Shown here in pieces: positions 50,563 to 63,640 of a stretch of 64,000 bases of DNA. The stretch is taken from contig CM055111.1 of the NCBI GenBank assembly GCA_029204225.1, forward strand, positions 24,035,870-24,099,869, read 5' to 3'. This stretch comes from Diphasiastrum complanatum (Eukaryota; Streptophyta; Lycopodiopsida; Lycopodiales; Lycopodiaceae). Both the position numbers and the translations under genes were made by a program. The first letter of the stretch is position 1. Each line of letters starts with the position of its first letter. The notes under the pieces were generated by a model. That model was not told the origin of the DNA. It saw nothing but the letters and a program-made list of their open reading frames with translations, and made no database searches.

Positions 50563-53100
50563 CGCTTATGGCTTAATCTTGCTGCTGGCTAAATGAAACT
50601 CGTACCCATCTCTGCAGTGCAGGCACAAAGGCATGTAGCCTTGTTCAGCTGCACGTAGTGTTCATTTTAGCAGTATTGGTTGCTTTCTGCCATCACAAAT
50701 ACCTTTCCAATGCAAATCCCCAGAACATAAGACCGTACCTGAGCCAATTACCCGTCTACAAATTTACTCCATCCGACCGTACCACAACTGCTAATTTTCT
50801 ACTAATAGACTGCAAATTGGCTCTGCCCACATTCCTATTTTTCTCTTGCTCCACCAAACAGGTCCAGCTCTATACATATTCCTTCACTGCCTCCAGTTGA
50901 TTAACGAATCAAAGCATAACCCGCCACATCTTCAAAGCGACTGCCGGTGCGTTGGATTAGAGCCTACATGAGCTAAATAACGTTTTGTGGAGAGGAAAAG
51001 GAAACCAACATGGGAAAAAGAATTTTGCGCGCAACCAAGTGGGAAAGATGCAAGCTTTTGGGCGCACAGATAGAGTGTGGTGATGTTATGAGGTGTAGGG
51101 GGCGGTGACTCAAATGAATATTTGCTGCCTCCACCACTCACTTATATCGGTGCCTAGACCAGCCACCTATATTGGTCCATCTATCTTTAAGGTGGGGTTG
51201 GAATGATTGATGTGGTCAGCAAGAACGTGTGAATGGAGAAGGTTGTGTGGGGCAATGATTGTTGTGGTCAGCAAGGGATGTGTGAATGGGCACAAGGTTG
51301 TGTGGGGCCTTGGGGCTCTTGGCTTTGTTAACTGGTGGGCTAACAATCTTTACAATGCACAATCACCCCAAGTCTATGTGGATGTGCTTGTGCTTGAGCC
51401 CCTCATCCAATGATATGGAGTGTGTTGGATAAGAGATCAACAACTTGATAGGCTCCATCTTTTGCCTATTTTGTTTTTTGGCACGTTGCTTCAAGCTTGG
51501 TTTACCATTTTTGCTCTGGCGATTCTTGTTCTAGTAAAAACTATTCTATCAATGACAAAGCTACTCGCCTCCATCACGTGGGCATGGGTGTTGTTGACTT
51601 GGTTTGGCAAATTGACCTTGTAGGATTGTTTTCCTTGGCCTCTCTCCTATGTGGCTTTTGACTTCCTCATCTCCTAAGTGGCCTTTGATTTACACTTCCC
51701 ATATTTCTTCTCATTGGCTCATAGATGTTGTCTCATTGTCATGTCTAGCTAAATTAGGATTTTTCATAAGAATAAATTTTACATTATTCAATGAGCTATC
51801 GGCTTAGAGACTTACTCTAAATATCTAAAGTTGTCTGATGACCCTCGCAAAACTTTCAAGCTTTAAATTTATTAAATTATATTATGCCAAGTTTTTGAGA
51901 ATTCTTTTTGAATTCCAACCTCATAGCACTAACTTAACTCCTACTTTTCATTCTCTTCCCCCCTTCTTTTTTTTTTAGTCATCGAAAAGGATCATGGGTC
52001 CCATTGCCCTTTGTCATGACATATTTAGGAGTCCAAATTGATTTTATCCATGATTTTTCTATTTTTATTAAACACTACTATGATTTTTCTTTATTAAACA
52101 AAAAGAAAAGAAATTCTCCATGATGAAAAATTTTGATTCAAATGATGCCTATAGAAGTCCTTTATTAACGGGTTAGAATCAATCAGTTTATCAATGCTCT
52201 TCCTATCCAACCATAGGCTTCTATATACAAGAATTTTGTGAAAGCAGCTGTTTTCCGTTCCCAAAGTTTAATGAACCTAGACTAGTGCCATTCAATCCTC
52301 ACATTTTCTTTGTTAATAAATTTCACAAATTTTTCTTAAATGGAGTTCCCTATTAGACAAACACAAAATATACTTAGTACAATCCGATAAAAATGCAATT
52401 TTTTCGAATAGTAGTATCATGTTGTTGCATTTAAATGATCTAATTGATAACCAAAACTCAATGAGCAAATAAAATGCACAAAGTTTCAATAGATATGTGC
52501 AAAGAATGTATTGTAAGCATGACGCACACAAAAATGTCAATTTTTTGTGAACTCAATGCTTGTGACCAGTGAATTCCAGTCTTAAACTTGCCAATTCTTA
52601 AGCGACATTGTAGAAAAGCGTATGACATTGTTCCAAATTGTTCTAGCAAAGACCTCACCATGACATGAAACCAAATTACCAAAATTCAACTATATCCATA
52701 ATCTCATTCTTATGCCCTTTGCAAGCAAAGTAGAGATTAGAACTGCATGTAAGGTGAAATGTCGACATTCTTATTGATGGAATTTCCAAATTGTTAACGC
52801 TAATACCACCTAGAACAATTATTCCACAAATCTTATGCTAAAACACATCTACATTACAGTTCTAATTTATGGCAAACTTCAAGAGCTTAAGCAATAAATT
52901 TCAAATTCCATTTCACAAGCAATTTATTGTGCAAATTTGGGTAGCACGCTTATCTTGCAATCCAAAAACCTTCATGCTTGAATGAAAATTCACGAATTTG
53001 AAAGTCTCTAAGCTTCCGAATTCCCACCAAAGAATGTAAGACTTCCTAATTGCAAGATCTCCTCCAAATTCCTCCATTGCTTGCTACCTTTCAGCATGTG
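50563..53100. other. Region upstream of the kinesin gene
   Basis: No gene is supported. A tandem duplication of 53-55 bp lies at 51201-51253 and 51254-51308 (shared GTGGTCAGCAAG and GGTTGTGTGGGGC). The promoter of the minus-strand gene should lie in the first part of this region. Confidence 0.4.
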
Positions 53101-53111
53101 CTCCTAGCCGA

Positions 53112-53124
53112 GGCTTTGATACCA
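53112..53124 (-). other. Possible PBS remnant
   Basis: The minus strand reads TGGTATCAAAGCC, a variant of the tRNA-Met PBS. No LTR boundary could be fixed beside it. 53125-53940 has no recognised coding sequence. Confidence 0.3.
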
Positions 53125-53940
53125 ACATACATGCCACTCCATGGATTTTAACTAGAAGATTGAACAACAACTGCATCACATTGTTACGTATCCATAAGTG
53201 CATGTAACTACTTACTTGAGGTGATAGTTTCATAATACAATACATAACAATAGCCTGGAGCTATAGATTGTGTGGGTGCCATGGTTTGGACATGCACTAT
53301 AAAATATTGTGGTCTTTCTACGTAATTTGCCAAATATTATAATTTGTCGATATCTGACTCTGACTCTCATGAACATTTACCCAAAACAATGCTTGGCCAA
53401 TCGAAAAAATGTGGTGGCAACATCATTTCAAAATGGATGTCAAAATCCAATGGATTTTGTTAAAAGTAAAACTAGTAGTTGACTACAGCTATTCAAGTTA
53501 AACTAAATTATAGTTTATGGTTATAGTTGGACCCATTGAACACAACACTGCATAAGACACTTATGAATTCGATACGACAAGCACTAATCTATTCATGCCA
53601 ATGTATATCCAATTTGTGATCAATTTATGCTAATCTAGTTCTAAGAGAGATTTTGGAGTACAATGTGTGTTGCTAATCCTCCATGCTTTGTGATGAATAT
53701 AATTTTTCAATATTTGCTACTTCAATCAGCAAGATAGTCCTATTAATGGTATCATACCCATGGAGCGATTGTAGAACAATGGACTCAGTTTGGGAGAGTT
53801 GAGGCAGCAAAGCTAGATTGAGAGAGGAAGAAAATATTTATTTGAATTTTCAAAATCACCATTGCTAAGAAAGTGTGGAAGTACCAAAGGAAGACCTAAC
53901 TATATATACTCATCTTGCCACCATTCTTGTAGTGGAATGC

Positions 53941-54022
53941 TTCTTGGTTTCCAAGGGGAGGTTCGAACCTGGGACCAAAGAAACTTTGGATGCCAAGCTA
54001 ACCAGTTGAGCCAACCCCGTTG
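53941..54022 (-). repeat. tRNA-derived SINE head (copy 2)
   Basis: Minus strand box A TTGGCTCAACTGG (54014-54002) and box B AGGTTCGAACC near 53969-53959. The 80 bp match copy 1 (11541-11620) throughout, including the non-tRNA middle TTTCTTTGGTCCCA. Flanks differ, so this is a dispersed repeat. Confidence 0.65.
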
Positions 54023-54120
54023 GGTGAGCTAACCCGTTGTAGTGGAATGGATCAGATGATTCCTTAAAGATATAAATGAGAGGCTAGGTAGAAACTTGTG
54101 TATTTTTCTCAATCTCAAAA

Positions 54121-55010
54121 TGTCATAAATCAGAGAAAATTGATATTTGTAGCGGAAGTGGTGAGCAGGTGATGTAGTGGATAGGAAATGTGACAGTTAT
54201 CAGTAAAGATCGAGTTCAAGATGAATCGGATATTACAATGTGCAAATAGAACAGAACAGTAGTGTAGACACAAAAATGCACTCTGATAATAATCAAAACT
54301 GAGTACAATGCTTGAAGTTGGACGTAAATTAGAGGGCGCAATCAGTCTTCAGCTTAGTTCGTTAATGGCTAACTACTTAAACTCGAAAAACTGAACTTAA
54401 CACCTTTACAACAAAAATGCCTATAGGATGATAGTCTGATTAGTGTGTTGACTCCAATGTAGATCTTCCTTGATGATTGGAAGTCAGATGATCAGTACAT
54501 TGAAAACTGACATTAATCTACTTAATTAACTACATTCATCCTATAGTAGGTAGCCGTCATTTTATAGTGAATGTATGTACATGAGTAGGTGGACTATCAA
54601 CGTCGCGACGCGGGGTGGAATTCCAACAGTATCGAAATTTTACAAAGACTCGAGAATCTACAAGGACTCGAAAAATATACACTGACTCAAAAAATTACAA
54701 TGACTTAGAAAATTACAAATTTTTCGAGTCGATCCCATATCGAAAATTTCTGATTTTTGGGTATCGAAAAATCTTGGATTTTTCGAGTTGATACAGTATC
54801 AAAAATTTGTAACTTTTGGATCTCAAAAAATCTTGGATTTTTCGAGTCGCTACAATGTCAGGAAATTCTAAAAAAAGCGAGTCGGATTTTTGCTATAATA
54901 ATTTTTTGAGCCTTCTTTTCTTTTTTTTGTTTTTTCAAAGATAGGTATAAACAGAGGTTTTCAAGATGCTCATTACCTAATGGAATTGGGCTTGAGGATG
55001 AATTCCAACA
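54121..55010 (-). mobile_element. LTR of minus-strand copia element, with U3 minisatellites
   Basis: The minus strand starts TGTTGGAATTCATCC right after a purine tract (AAGGGGGAG, 55019-55011). A TATA-like CTATAAAATG lies at 54568-54559. The low-coordinate end is tentative (ATGACA at 54121). A second TGTTGGAATTC occurs at 54631-54621. Confidence 0.55.
54634..54890. repeat. Two nested minisatellites
   Basis: 54640-54715 holds about four units of 18-19 bp like ACAAGGACTCGAAAAATAT. 54717-54880 holds about 2.5 units of about 60 bp beginning TTTTTCGAGTCG and ending ATCTTGGA. Confidence 0.7.
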
Positions 55011-57340
55011 CTCCCCCTTAATGTGGATCCTAAAAAATTTTGATCTTCAGATTTAGTAGGTTGTTAAATCTGAGATGATGCTCCTTTGTTAGAGCCTTGG
55101 TGAAGTAATATGCTGTCTGTAACTCTGTCCTGTGGTAAACCAGAAAATCTTTACTGCTTTGCACTTTCTCTCTAAGATAGTGATATCGGATTTCGATATG
55201 CTTACTTCGAGAGTGGAATCTCGGATTTAGAGATAGTGCAATGGCACTTTGATTGTCATAGTAGAGGGTCGTTGGATGTGACTAGATAATTTTGATATCT
55301 ACAAGCAGGTTCCTCAGCCAAATTGCCTCTTTGGTAGTATTTGTGACAGCTATGTATTCCGATTATGTAGAGGATAATGCTAATGAGGTCTATTTCTAGC
55401 TGTTCCATGAAATTGGGTCTTGATTGAATAGGAACACAAATTCGGAGGTCGATTTTCTTGTTTCCATATCTCCTGCCCAATCTGCATTTGTGTAGCCCTC
55501 TAGAATGTTGGCAGATTGGCTACCTCCATAGCAAATACTGAGGTGTTTTGTAGCTTGGACATACTTCAGCATACATCAATGAACCGATTATGGAGTGCAA
55601 TGGATATTGCTTCATTTCCTCCTTCTCTGACTTGGATTTTGGACATTGCTCCTTTGACAGCTTCAAACCAGGGTCGAGTGGGAAGTGGCTCGGCCATTCC
55701 ATATTTCTTCAGCACATTGGTGAGGTATCTCTGCCGGCTGATGAAATCTATCTGTTGAGTCAAATTCAGAAAAATCTGAATTCTGAGACAGTAGTGAGCA
55801 GCAGGATCCATATTTGTCATCTTGTATTTCTGTGCCAACAAGCATTTGGTATCCTTCAACAAATTTAAATTGTTACTAAAAGGTAAGGTGTCATCAACAT
55901 AAAGAATGATGATATGAAGGAATCCGATATAAACTTAAAATAAACATTTGAGTCTGTCGAGTTTGGAATGAAACCATTCTTGATTAGAAATATATTTATT
56001 TTTTGAACGTGTGCTTGACCACTAGATTAAAAGTTTCAAAGTAGTTGATATTGGGAACTTGTGAAATCCCCTTGCCATGATTCGAGCTTTCCTTCTATCG
56101 ATGCTGCCATCTGTTTTATACTTGATCTTAAAGATCCACTTGCAGTCAATAATCTTCTTCTGCCTGCTGGCAGCTTGGTGGTAGTCCATGTATTATTTCT
56201 CAACAGTGAGCTGTATTCCTTGTCCATAGCCTCTTTCCAGAGATCTGAGTCGGCTTGTGACAAAGCTTCCTCAACTGCGGTTGTCTCCTGAATAGAATGG
56301 TGAGCAAACTCATCAGCATATCAGACAGGCTGAATTCGAATTCTTGGTGATCTTCTGCTTGAGGTTTCTAGCTACAAAATTTGACTTTGTGTCGACTGTG
56401 TTGGTTGTATCGGCTGATTCGATTGCTCCTGAGTTGCAACTTGTTGTTCTTCTTCTGAATCTAACTGTATTGAGTGACTACAAGTCTTCCGAGAAGAGTC
56501 AGTTGTCAGGGCAAAAATTGTAGACTGCATCTGGTCCTTGCCCTTCAAATCAATAAACTGATTTTCTATCAAAGTCACGTCCCTGTTAGTGAAAACTTTA
56601 CAGGTGTCTATATTATACAGTTGATACATACCATTAGAAGCACAATAACAAACAAAAATAGTTTTGAATTAATCCTCATCGAGTTTCTTTCTTTTGACCT
56701 TTGAGACATGAGCATAGGTTGTGCAAACCGAATACTTTCAAATGCTTCAATGAAGGTTTGGATCTTGTCCAAACTTCATGAGGAGTTTTGTTGTCAACAA
56801 GGCCTTTAGTAATCCATCGATTCTACACATAAGTTATTGTTGATACAGCATGTTGGGGGAATGATTTGGGCAGCAAAAGCATGAGTGATCATGCATTTTG
56901 GTAAACTCGACTAAAGTCTTGTTCTTCCTTTCAACCAGCCCATTCGACTGTGGAGAATAGGGAACATAAAACTACTGTTTGATACTAGTGGCTAAATAAT
57001 AGTCTTTGAATTCGTTTGAGATGTATTCACCGCCATTATCACTCCTAAAGATTTTTTATTCTTTTGCATGTCTGCAACTCTACATTCTCTTTGTATTGCT
57101 TGAAGAATTGAAAAGCTTCAGATTTGTGCTTCATAAAAATACATCAGTCCTTCTTGAATAATCATCAATAAATGTAATAAATAATTTTGCACCAAGTAAT
57201 GATGGTGTCTGCATCGGGCCACATATATTAGTATGCACAACATCCAGCAAATCTTAGACATGTGCTCTTGATTCGACTTAAATGGCCTTCTTGTTTGCTT
57301 TCCTATGATATGATAAATTTTCAGTTTTTAGGACAATAAT
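55011..57340 (-). pseudogene. Copia pol remnants (integrase, RT, RNase H)
   Basis: On the minus strand the integrase core is readable from about 57235 (LFITFIDDYSRRT, DNGGEYISNEFKDYY, QSNGLVERKNKTL), then HLKVFGL and a linker (CKVFTNRDVTLIENQF). RT starts near 56260 (SDLWKEAMDKEYSSLLRNNT). Later RT/connection has QRYLTNVLKKYGMAEPLPTR (about 55735) and RNase H has GYTNADWAGDMETRKSTSE (about 55500). Gag and protease are absent and the RT middle is largely deleted; stops are frequent. Confidence 0.85.
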
Positions 57341-57349
57341 GATTGTATT

Positions 57350-58170
57350 TAACAATCATAGAGAGTTATTGGTTGCTTAATCAATGGATCTATCAAGTTC
57401 TACACATTATATCTTGATCTAGATTCACTACGCATGGATTTAAGCAAGAGCAGGATCAACACATCATAAATTAGTGAAGGCGGCCTCACACATGTGGAGT
57501 ACTATCCACAATACGGCTTGCACCTGAAACAACAAGTACAGTAGTCCTAGATAGCAATCATTCATAGAAATCACAAGACAAATGACTAGAAATCTCACAA
57601 AAGTGTAGAATGCAAAAGTCTCATCAATCTTTTTAGCAAAATGATGATCCTTTTATGGATCAAGTACATCCATGAGTCTGGTACAGTCTAGCAGGTCTTC
57701 ACACATGTGAAGAGTGCCACATCACTCAGATCTATCCATTTGATCCATCCTTGATCCTTATCCAAAGTTGACCATCTAGAATATGGCTAAAATCCAAAGA
57801 GCTAGTCTCTTAGAATATAGGAATATTCCCTACAAGATAGGATCTAAGAAAAATGGTCAACTCTTATCTTCTAGAACTCTATACACACGTGTGAACATTC
57901 ATTTTCTATGTGGGAGCATTTACTCATGCACATGCAAAGAAAAGCTAATTCCTAGGTGACTAGTCAACTTGACTAAAAACTAGTCATATCATGTTCACAC
58001 TAACTAGATTGATACAAAATCAATTTAGATATATACAAGTATAAAAAAGTACATCCTTTCACACATGGGAACAAGCTCCACATTTGTGAAATCCGATCAT
58101 CAATATTGTTCTAATGTTTGATCATTATTTACAATAACCAATGTCAAGTGAGAAGTGACAATTTTCAACA
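57350..58170 (-). mobile_element. Probable LTR of the copia element at 58.2-61.0 kb
   Basis: The minus strand starts TGTTGAAAATTGTC at 58170 after purine-rich GAAGTGAGGAGGAG. The other end is not fixed. No coding sequence is seen within it. Confidence 0.5.
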
Positions 58171-60975
58171 CTCCTCCTCACTTCTAACTTGGCAAATCTA
58201 ATGTACATCTATCTACAATTCCAAGAGCATATCTTAACCTTAAAAATGGATCTTTGGACAATGTCTTGGTTAAGATATCAACTATGCATTTGGATGATGG
58301 TACATGATGTAGTTGCACCTCCTTGGATTGTACCTTCTCCCTCCCAAAGTGAGAGCTATCTCAATATGCTTTGTTCTAGCATGGAAGATAGGATTTGAGC
58401 AATTTGTTGAGAAGCTTGATTGTCACAAAATATGTAAGGGATCTCCTCGGCCTCTAGCACATGTAGCTCCATCAAGAGTCTTCTTAGCCATAGGAGCTCT
58501 TTGGTTGTTGAAGTCAATGCCTTGTACCTCGACTTCACAAGAAGATAGTGAGATAGTATCTTGCTTTTTGGAAAGCCAAGATATTACTCCTCCATAGAGA
58601 AATATAACAAATGCACTAATGGACTTTCTATCCATCTTGTCACCTGCAAAATCTAAATTCGAGTAGGCTCTCAAGTGCAAGTTAGATCCTTCATAAAGTA
58701 TGCCAGTAAAATCTAGTACTAGAAACAATATCTAAGTACTCTCTTGGCACTTTTCCAATGATGAACTAATGGAGCTTGCATACTTTGACTCAACTTGCTT
58801 ACACAAAAACTTAAGTTAGGTCTAGTGATGGTTAAATAGATTAGAGAGCCTATAAGCTTCCTAAGAGGGTGATGTCCTCAAAGGATGCTTCATCACCTTC
58901 ATTAGTTGCTTTCACAACATGCTCCATAGGGGTGTCAATCCCTTACAATCTTTCATACCAAATCTTTCAAGAATGGAAGTAGCATACTTAGATTGACTTA
59001 TGAAAGTACAATTGTTACTTCTAGACACTTCTATCCCAAGTATAAACTTTAGGAAGCCTAGATCTACCATCTTGACTCACTAGATAAATCAACTTTTACT
59101 TCTTGGATATAGGATCATATATCCTAATAGCCCTTGCTATTTTCTCCATAGCCAACAAAAATCCCTTTGAAGGAGGTAGCATCTTCCTTCCTTCTTGTCT
59201 CTGAAGGGATGTGGACATAACAATACATCCAAAGATCTTAAAATGTTTTACATTGGATTTCTTACCAAACAAGGCTTGATAAGGTGAGATCCCATCTATA
59301 GCACTACTAGGAAGTCTATACACAAGTAATTAGCACATGTTATAGCTTCTCCCCCAAAATGAGATGGGAAGTGATGCATCAAGTCTTTAAAGACTTGCAC
59401 ACTCACATAGACTCCTATTTTTCCTCTCGGCCACCCCATTTTGTTGAGGGGTGTAGGAACAAATGTATTGCAATTTAATGCCATTGATCTCGCAAAAGTC
59501 TTTCATTTTATTGGAGGTGTACTCTCCTCCATTATCACATCTTAGTGCTTTGATGGAAGTACTAAGTTGCTTCTCTACTAGAGACTTGAACTTAATGAAA
59601 GCTTCATAAACAAGACTATTCTTTGATAGTAACTCAATCCATGTGAATCTAGTACAATCATCTATAAAAGTTACATACATCAAAGCACCTCCATTACTTG
59701 CATGTGAAAAACTATGTACATCAGAATGTATGAGATCCAAGGGAGAGGTAGATCTTGATGAAGATCTCTTGTAAGAAGATTTGTGTGACTTTGCAAGGCC
59801 ACATGCCTCACACATCTTTCCACACTTCTTGAAGGCTCTTGGTAGGCCGAGAGCTAGTTTCTTGCTTGCCATTGACTCCATAGATTGAAGATTATGATGG
59901 CCTAAACTCTTATGCCATAGCTCCACTTGAGATAGCTCCTCCCTAGCCAAGTTCACACTTTCACTTGCAACATTAGCATCCAACTTGAATAGTCTACCTT
60001 CCTTAATGCCACTAGCTATGCACTTATCATTTTTCAAGATGGAACAAACTCCATTCTTGAAATGTACATCTAGTCCATTGTCCAATAATTGTCCTACACT
60101 AAGCAAGTTTCTTGAAATGGTAGAAACATACAAAACATTATCTAGATCTATCCTTTTAGATGTGCCTAAGCAAAGAGGAATAGATCCTATGCTATCTATC
60201 TTGAATGCTGATCACTAGCAGTGTATATTCACTTCTTAGAGTCATTACAAGATAGAAGAGTGAAGAAATAATGCTTGTTAAAAGACATGTGGGAACTAGC
60301 CCCACTATCTATCCACCATGTGTCTTGACTTGAAGTTCGTGTAGATGCAACCATCAAGGATGTATTGAATCCATCCTCATCTTCTTCCTCTTGAGAAATG
60401 TTCCCTTGATCTCCATTTTCTTGTTGATTCTTCTTCAAGTAGCATTCCGAGGCAAAGAGTCCTTCCTTTCCACAAAAGAAACACTTGAGCTTTGCCTTGT
60501 TCTTCACCTTGCCTTTGGAAGTAGATCCTCCATTCTTCATCTCAGCCTCCTTGCCTTGATTCTTCTTGAATGGATGTTGCTTCTTCTTTCTTTGGATGTA
60601 AAGTTTGCTTTCTCCTCTCCTCCAATAAGTGACATGCCATCCATTCTTGCCTTGAGGTGTAGAAGCCTACTCTCCTCGCCCACAAGAACATTGTGCAACT
60701 TTTCGATGGATGGAAGAGAGTCTTGAATAACAAATGATTGGACTAAGTTGGTGAACTCATCACCTAGGCCATTCAAGACGATTTGTACTAGCTCTTGATC
60801 TTGGATCTTCTCTCCTATTGAATTCCTTGTTAAGAGATTTGATCCTCAAGGGACATATTCTTGTCCACTCTCTCCACTTCCTTTCATGCTTTGGAAAACT
60901 TCATATTTTAGCATGAGGATTCTTGAATTATTATTGGATTCATAGATGATCTTTAATGAATCCCAAGTTAACTAA
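58171..60975 (-). pseudogene. Copia element internal region, RT deleted
   Basis: Reading down the minus strand: gag tail (TWDSLKIIYESNNNSRILML, about 60970; NGLGDEFTNLVQSFVIQDSL, about 60773) and CCHC knuckle CFFCGKEGLFASEC with the histidine replaced by Leu (about 60480). The protease reads WWIDSGASSHMS (about 60320). The pre-integrase/integrase frame 60133-59387 has LWHKSLGHHNLQSMES, FIDDCTRFTWIELL, LRCDNGGEYTS and [15 protein letters not shown]. After DPISKK (59096) RT is almost wholly missing. RNase H follows: NLDFAGDKMDRKS, ISWLSKKQDTISLSSCEVE and FCDNQASQQIAQ (58640-58390). Several stops and shifts. Confidence 0.9.
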
Positions 60976-60979
60976 GTTA

Positions 60980-61355
60980 AGTGGAATTTCCATGCAACTC
61001 CGCTATAGGAATTCGAGCCTCTTTGATGTAGGAAAACTTTGGCATGTTTTTCCATATTGTATATATTGAGATTTTGGTGTTTTGGGCTCATTCCTCTCTC
61101 TACTCGAGTTTATGTGTTGATTTTCGCTCTACTACTTGAGAGCAGGCTGTTTTTCCCATAGTGAGCACTTAGAATTATTTCTGACATTCATTCCTCATAG
61201 TAAGAAGTTAGTTTTTTCAGTTTGATGTATGCCATTGTGCTCTTGCCCTAGATTTTTCAAGTAATTTCGTTTTTGATCAATCTTGTACAATCAAAGCACC
61301 TCATTAAGGTCCCGTAAGGTGTGTGGTGAAGTTCACACGTGCTAAAAACTTCACA
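60980..61355 (+). mobile_element. Left LTR of plus-strand copia element
   Basis: It ends AAACTTCACA immediately before PBS TGGTATCAGTGC (61356-61367). The 5' limit is approximate, where copia gag sequence of the opposite-strand element stops. 61368-62127 is leader without an ORF. Confidence 0.6.
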
Positions 61356-62127
61356 TGGTATCAGTGCTTCATGCTTTGTAGAGGTGAGGGTGTATACATC
61401 AGAACATTAGTGCTTTTTCTTGCAGGAACTCGGATTTGGGAGTGGAATCCAAACTCGTTGACAAAAAAAGCCATCTGTGGATCATAAGTGGATCAAATGA
61501 AGTCTGATCAACTCCAACTGAGCCCTGTACGAACAGAGAGCTCACACGTGTGAATTAGCCCTTTTGTTTGAGTGCTACTCTCAAGGAATGATCCAAATTT
61601 GATGATCTATAGCTTGTTGGATATGTATTGAGGAGTAAAATGTGTTGCTCGAGTTTCTAAATCAATTTAATTTGTTTTTAGAAAAGTTTTAGGCAATCAG
61701 AGAGTTGGGAGAGTACTCATCTCTACTGATATGTCAAAGTGAGCACACATTAGTACTTTTTACCAATTTCTTTAATTTTCATTATCAATCAAGTAGAATT
61801 GAATAAACGTGAGTGTAGTGAGTCTTATACTTTCATTTCACACAAATTATTGTGTTTGAGTTGAAAATAAGTTCCTAGAGAGTTTATCAGTTCTTTGAAA
61901 CTTGTGGGAGAGGTAGACTTCATACTTGCATGTGCTTCATTTCTATGATTGAAGCAAGAATCCAAATTCAAGATAGACTGATTTTTTCAATTGAGAGTTG
62001 GATCTCACATTCTGTTGCTAGATTTCATAGGTTGGATCAACATTATAAGTGTTAGATCCTAGGTTGAGATAGCAAAGCAACATTTTCAACTTCATCTTTG
62101 TCATTACTAGAATTTCTCATAGAGAAA

Positions 62128-63640
62128 ATGTCTTCATCTGGTTCACATTTCTTGGAGCATAGTGAGAGATTAACATCTTCCAATTATGCAGTGTGGAAGA
62201 TTGGAATGGAATCATTATTGATTCTACAAGATGTAATGGGACATTGTGAGTGGAGCTGAAGAAGAACTACAACACCTAATGAAGGTGCAACATTCAATAA
62301 AAGAACCAGAATTGCTTTTCATTTTATAGAAATGAATGTCACAAATAAAGTGTTAAGAGAGATCAGTACATGCACCCACTACCAAGGACATTTGGGACAC
62401 TCTCAAAGAATCTATGAAATTAAGAATACTCTAGATTGCTTACACTTAGAACCAAATCTTTCTAAGTTATCAGAGAGTAGATGAGAGTGCTTCATCTTAT
62501 GTAATGAGACTAAAGGATCTTCATCAAGAGTTTGCTGGTATTGGAGATGCTCTTAAGACCATTGAACCTTGTTCAAGTAGTCCTCAATGGACTTAGAGAT
62601 GAGTATGACAATATTGTGCAGACTTATATTGTTTAGGGAGGAACTTCCATCCTTGGAGACACTGCAACGTGTTCTCATTGCTGAAGAAAGTAGACAAGAG
62701 AACAAGATGCTGAGGATCAATAGACTTTCATTGAAAGATGGTGAGATGACCAAAGAACCTCTTCACCAAGGACAAGTCAAAAGGCAAGGGAAAAAGGTCA
62801 ACAACACTTCAAGAAGGACAAAGCCAAAGAAGGTAGTGAGGATCAACCCTCACAAGTTGCAACATCCAGTGGCAAGAAGAAGCTGTCAAAGATCAAATGT
62901 TTCTTCTGTGGCAAGAAAGGCCACTATGCATCAAACTGTTTCAAGAAGAAGAACCAATCTAAGCAAGCTAACCTTACTAATGAGGATGAGAGTGAGGGTG
63001 TTGAGAGTGAAAGAGAGGATTCTTTAATTATGTCTAGCTTTTCATCCTTTCCTTTCAAGAATGCAGAAATCTGGTGGATAGACAGTGGGGCTAGTTCCCA
63101 TATGTCTAGTTCTAGAAACTCTTTCACAAGTCTCATGCAAAGGGATCAATCTATACAGCTAATGATGTAGAGTGTAGAATTGAAGGAATAGGTAGTATTC
63201 CACTACATGCATCATCATAAAAAAAAAAATTGTTTGCATGATGTACTTTATATACCTAGAGTAATAAAAAATCTCATTAGTGTAGGATAGTTGTTTGATA
63301 GTGGATTGCATGTCAAGTTTCATGTTGACAAGTGTATAATCTCAAGAGAAAATGAAGTTATTGCTAGAGGATCTAGAATTGGAAAGTTGTACAAACTAGA
63401 TTCTAGGGAGTGCTAACATTTCAAATATTGCTTATGAGACCAAGGTTCTTCAGGAGGATCTGTGGCATAAGAGATTGGGACATCTCTATTTCAAAGACAT
63501 GCAATCTATGGTCAAGGAAGGAAAAGTTGTTGGACTACCAAAGACACTGTCAAAGGAGCTTCAATCTTGTGAAGCTTGTGTTTTGGCAAAATCACACAGA
63601 AGGCTGGCCATCTTCCGGATGTCTTCGACCCTAGATTGGA
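62128..63640 (+). pseudogene. Copia gag, protease and pre-integrase, truncated
   Basis: The ATG at 62128 opens gag: MSSSGSHFLEHSERLTSSNY then AVWKIGMESLLILQDV. Stops and shifts follow (about 62245, 62420, 62580). The CCHC knuckle KCFFCGKKGHYASNCF lies near 62899, protease WWIDSGASSHMSS near 63072, and pre-integrase DLWHKRLGHLYFKDMQSM with SCEACVLAKSH near 63460-63600. Integrase, RT and RNase H are missing; homology stops near 63610. It is related to the minus-strand copia at 58.2-61.0 kb. Confidence 0.88.

Noticed and set aside
50268..50592. Plus-strand Ser/Leu-rich ORFs
   Set aside because: They are antisense to kinesin exon 1 and its GA-repeat leader.
53941..54022. Functional tRNA gene
   Set aside because: Box A and B are present, but no acceptor stem or regular anticodon arm forms and a second copy has the same non-tRNA middle, so a SINE is likelier.
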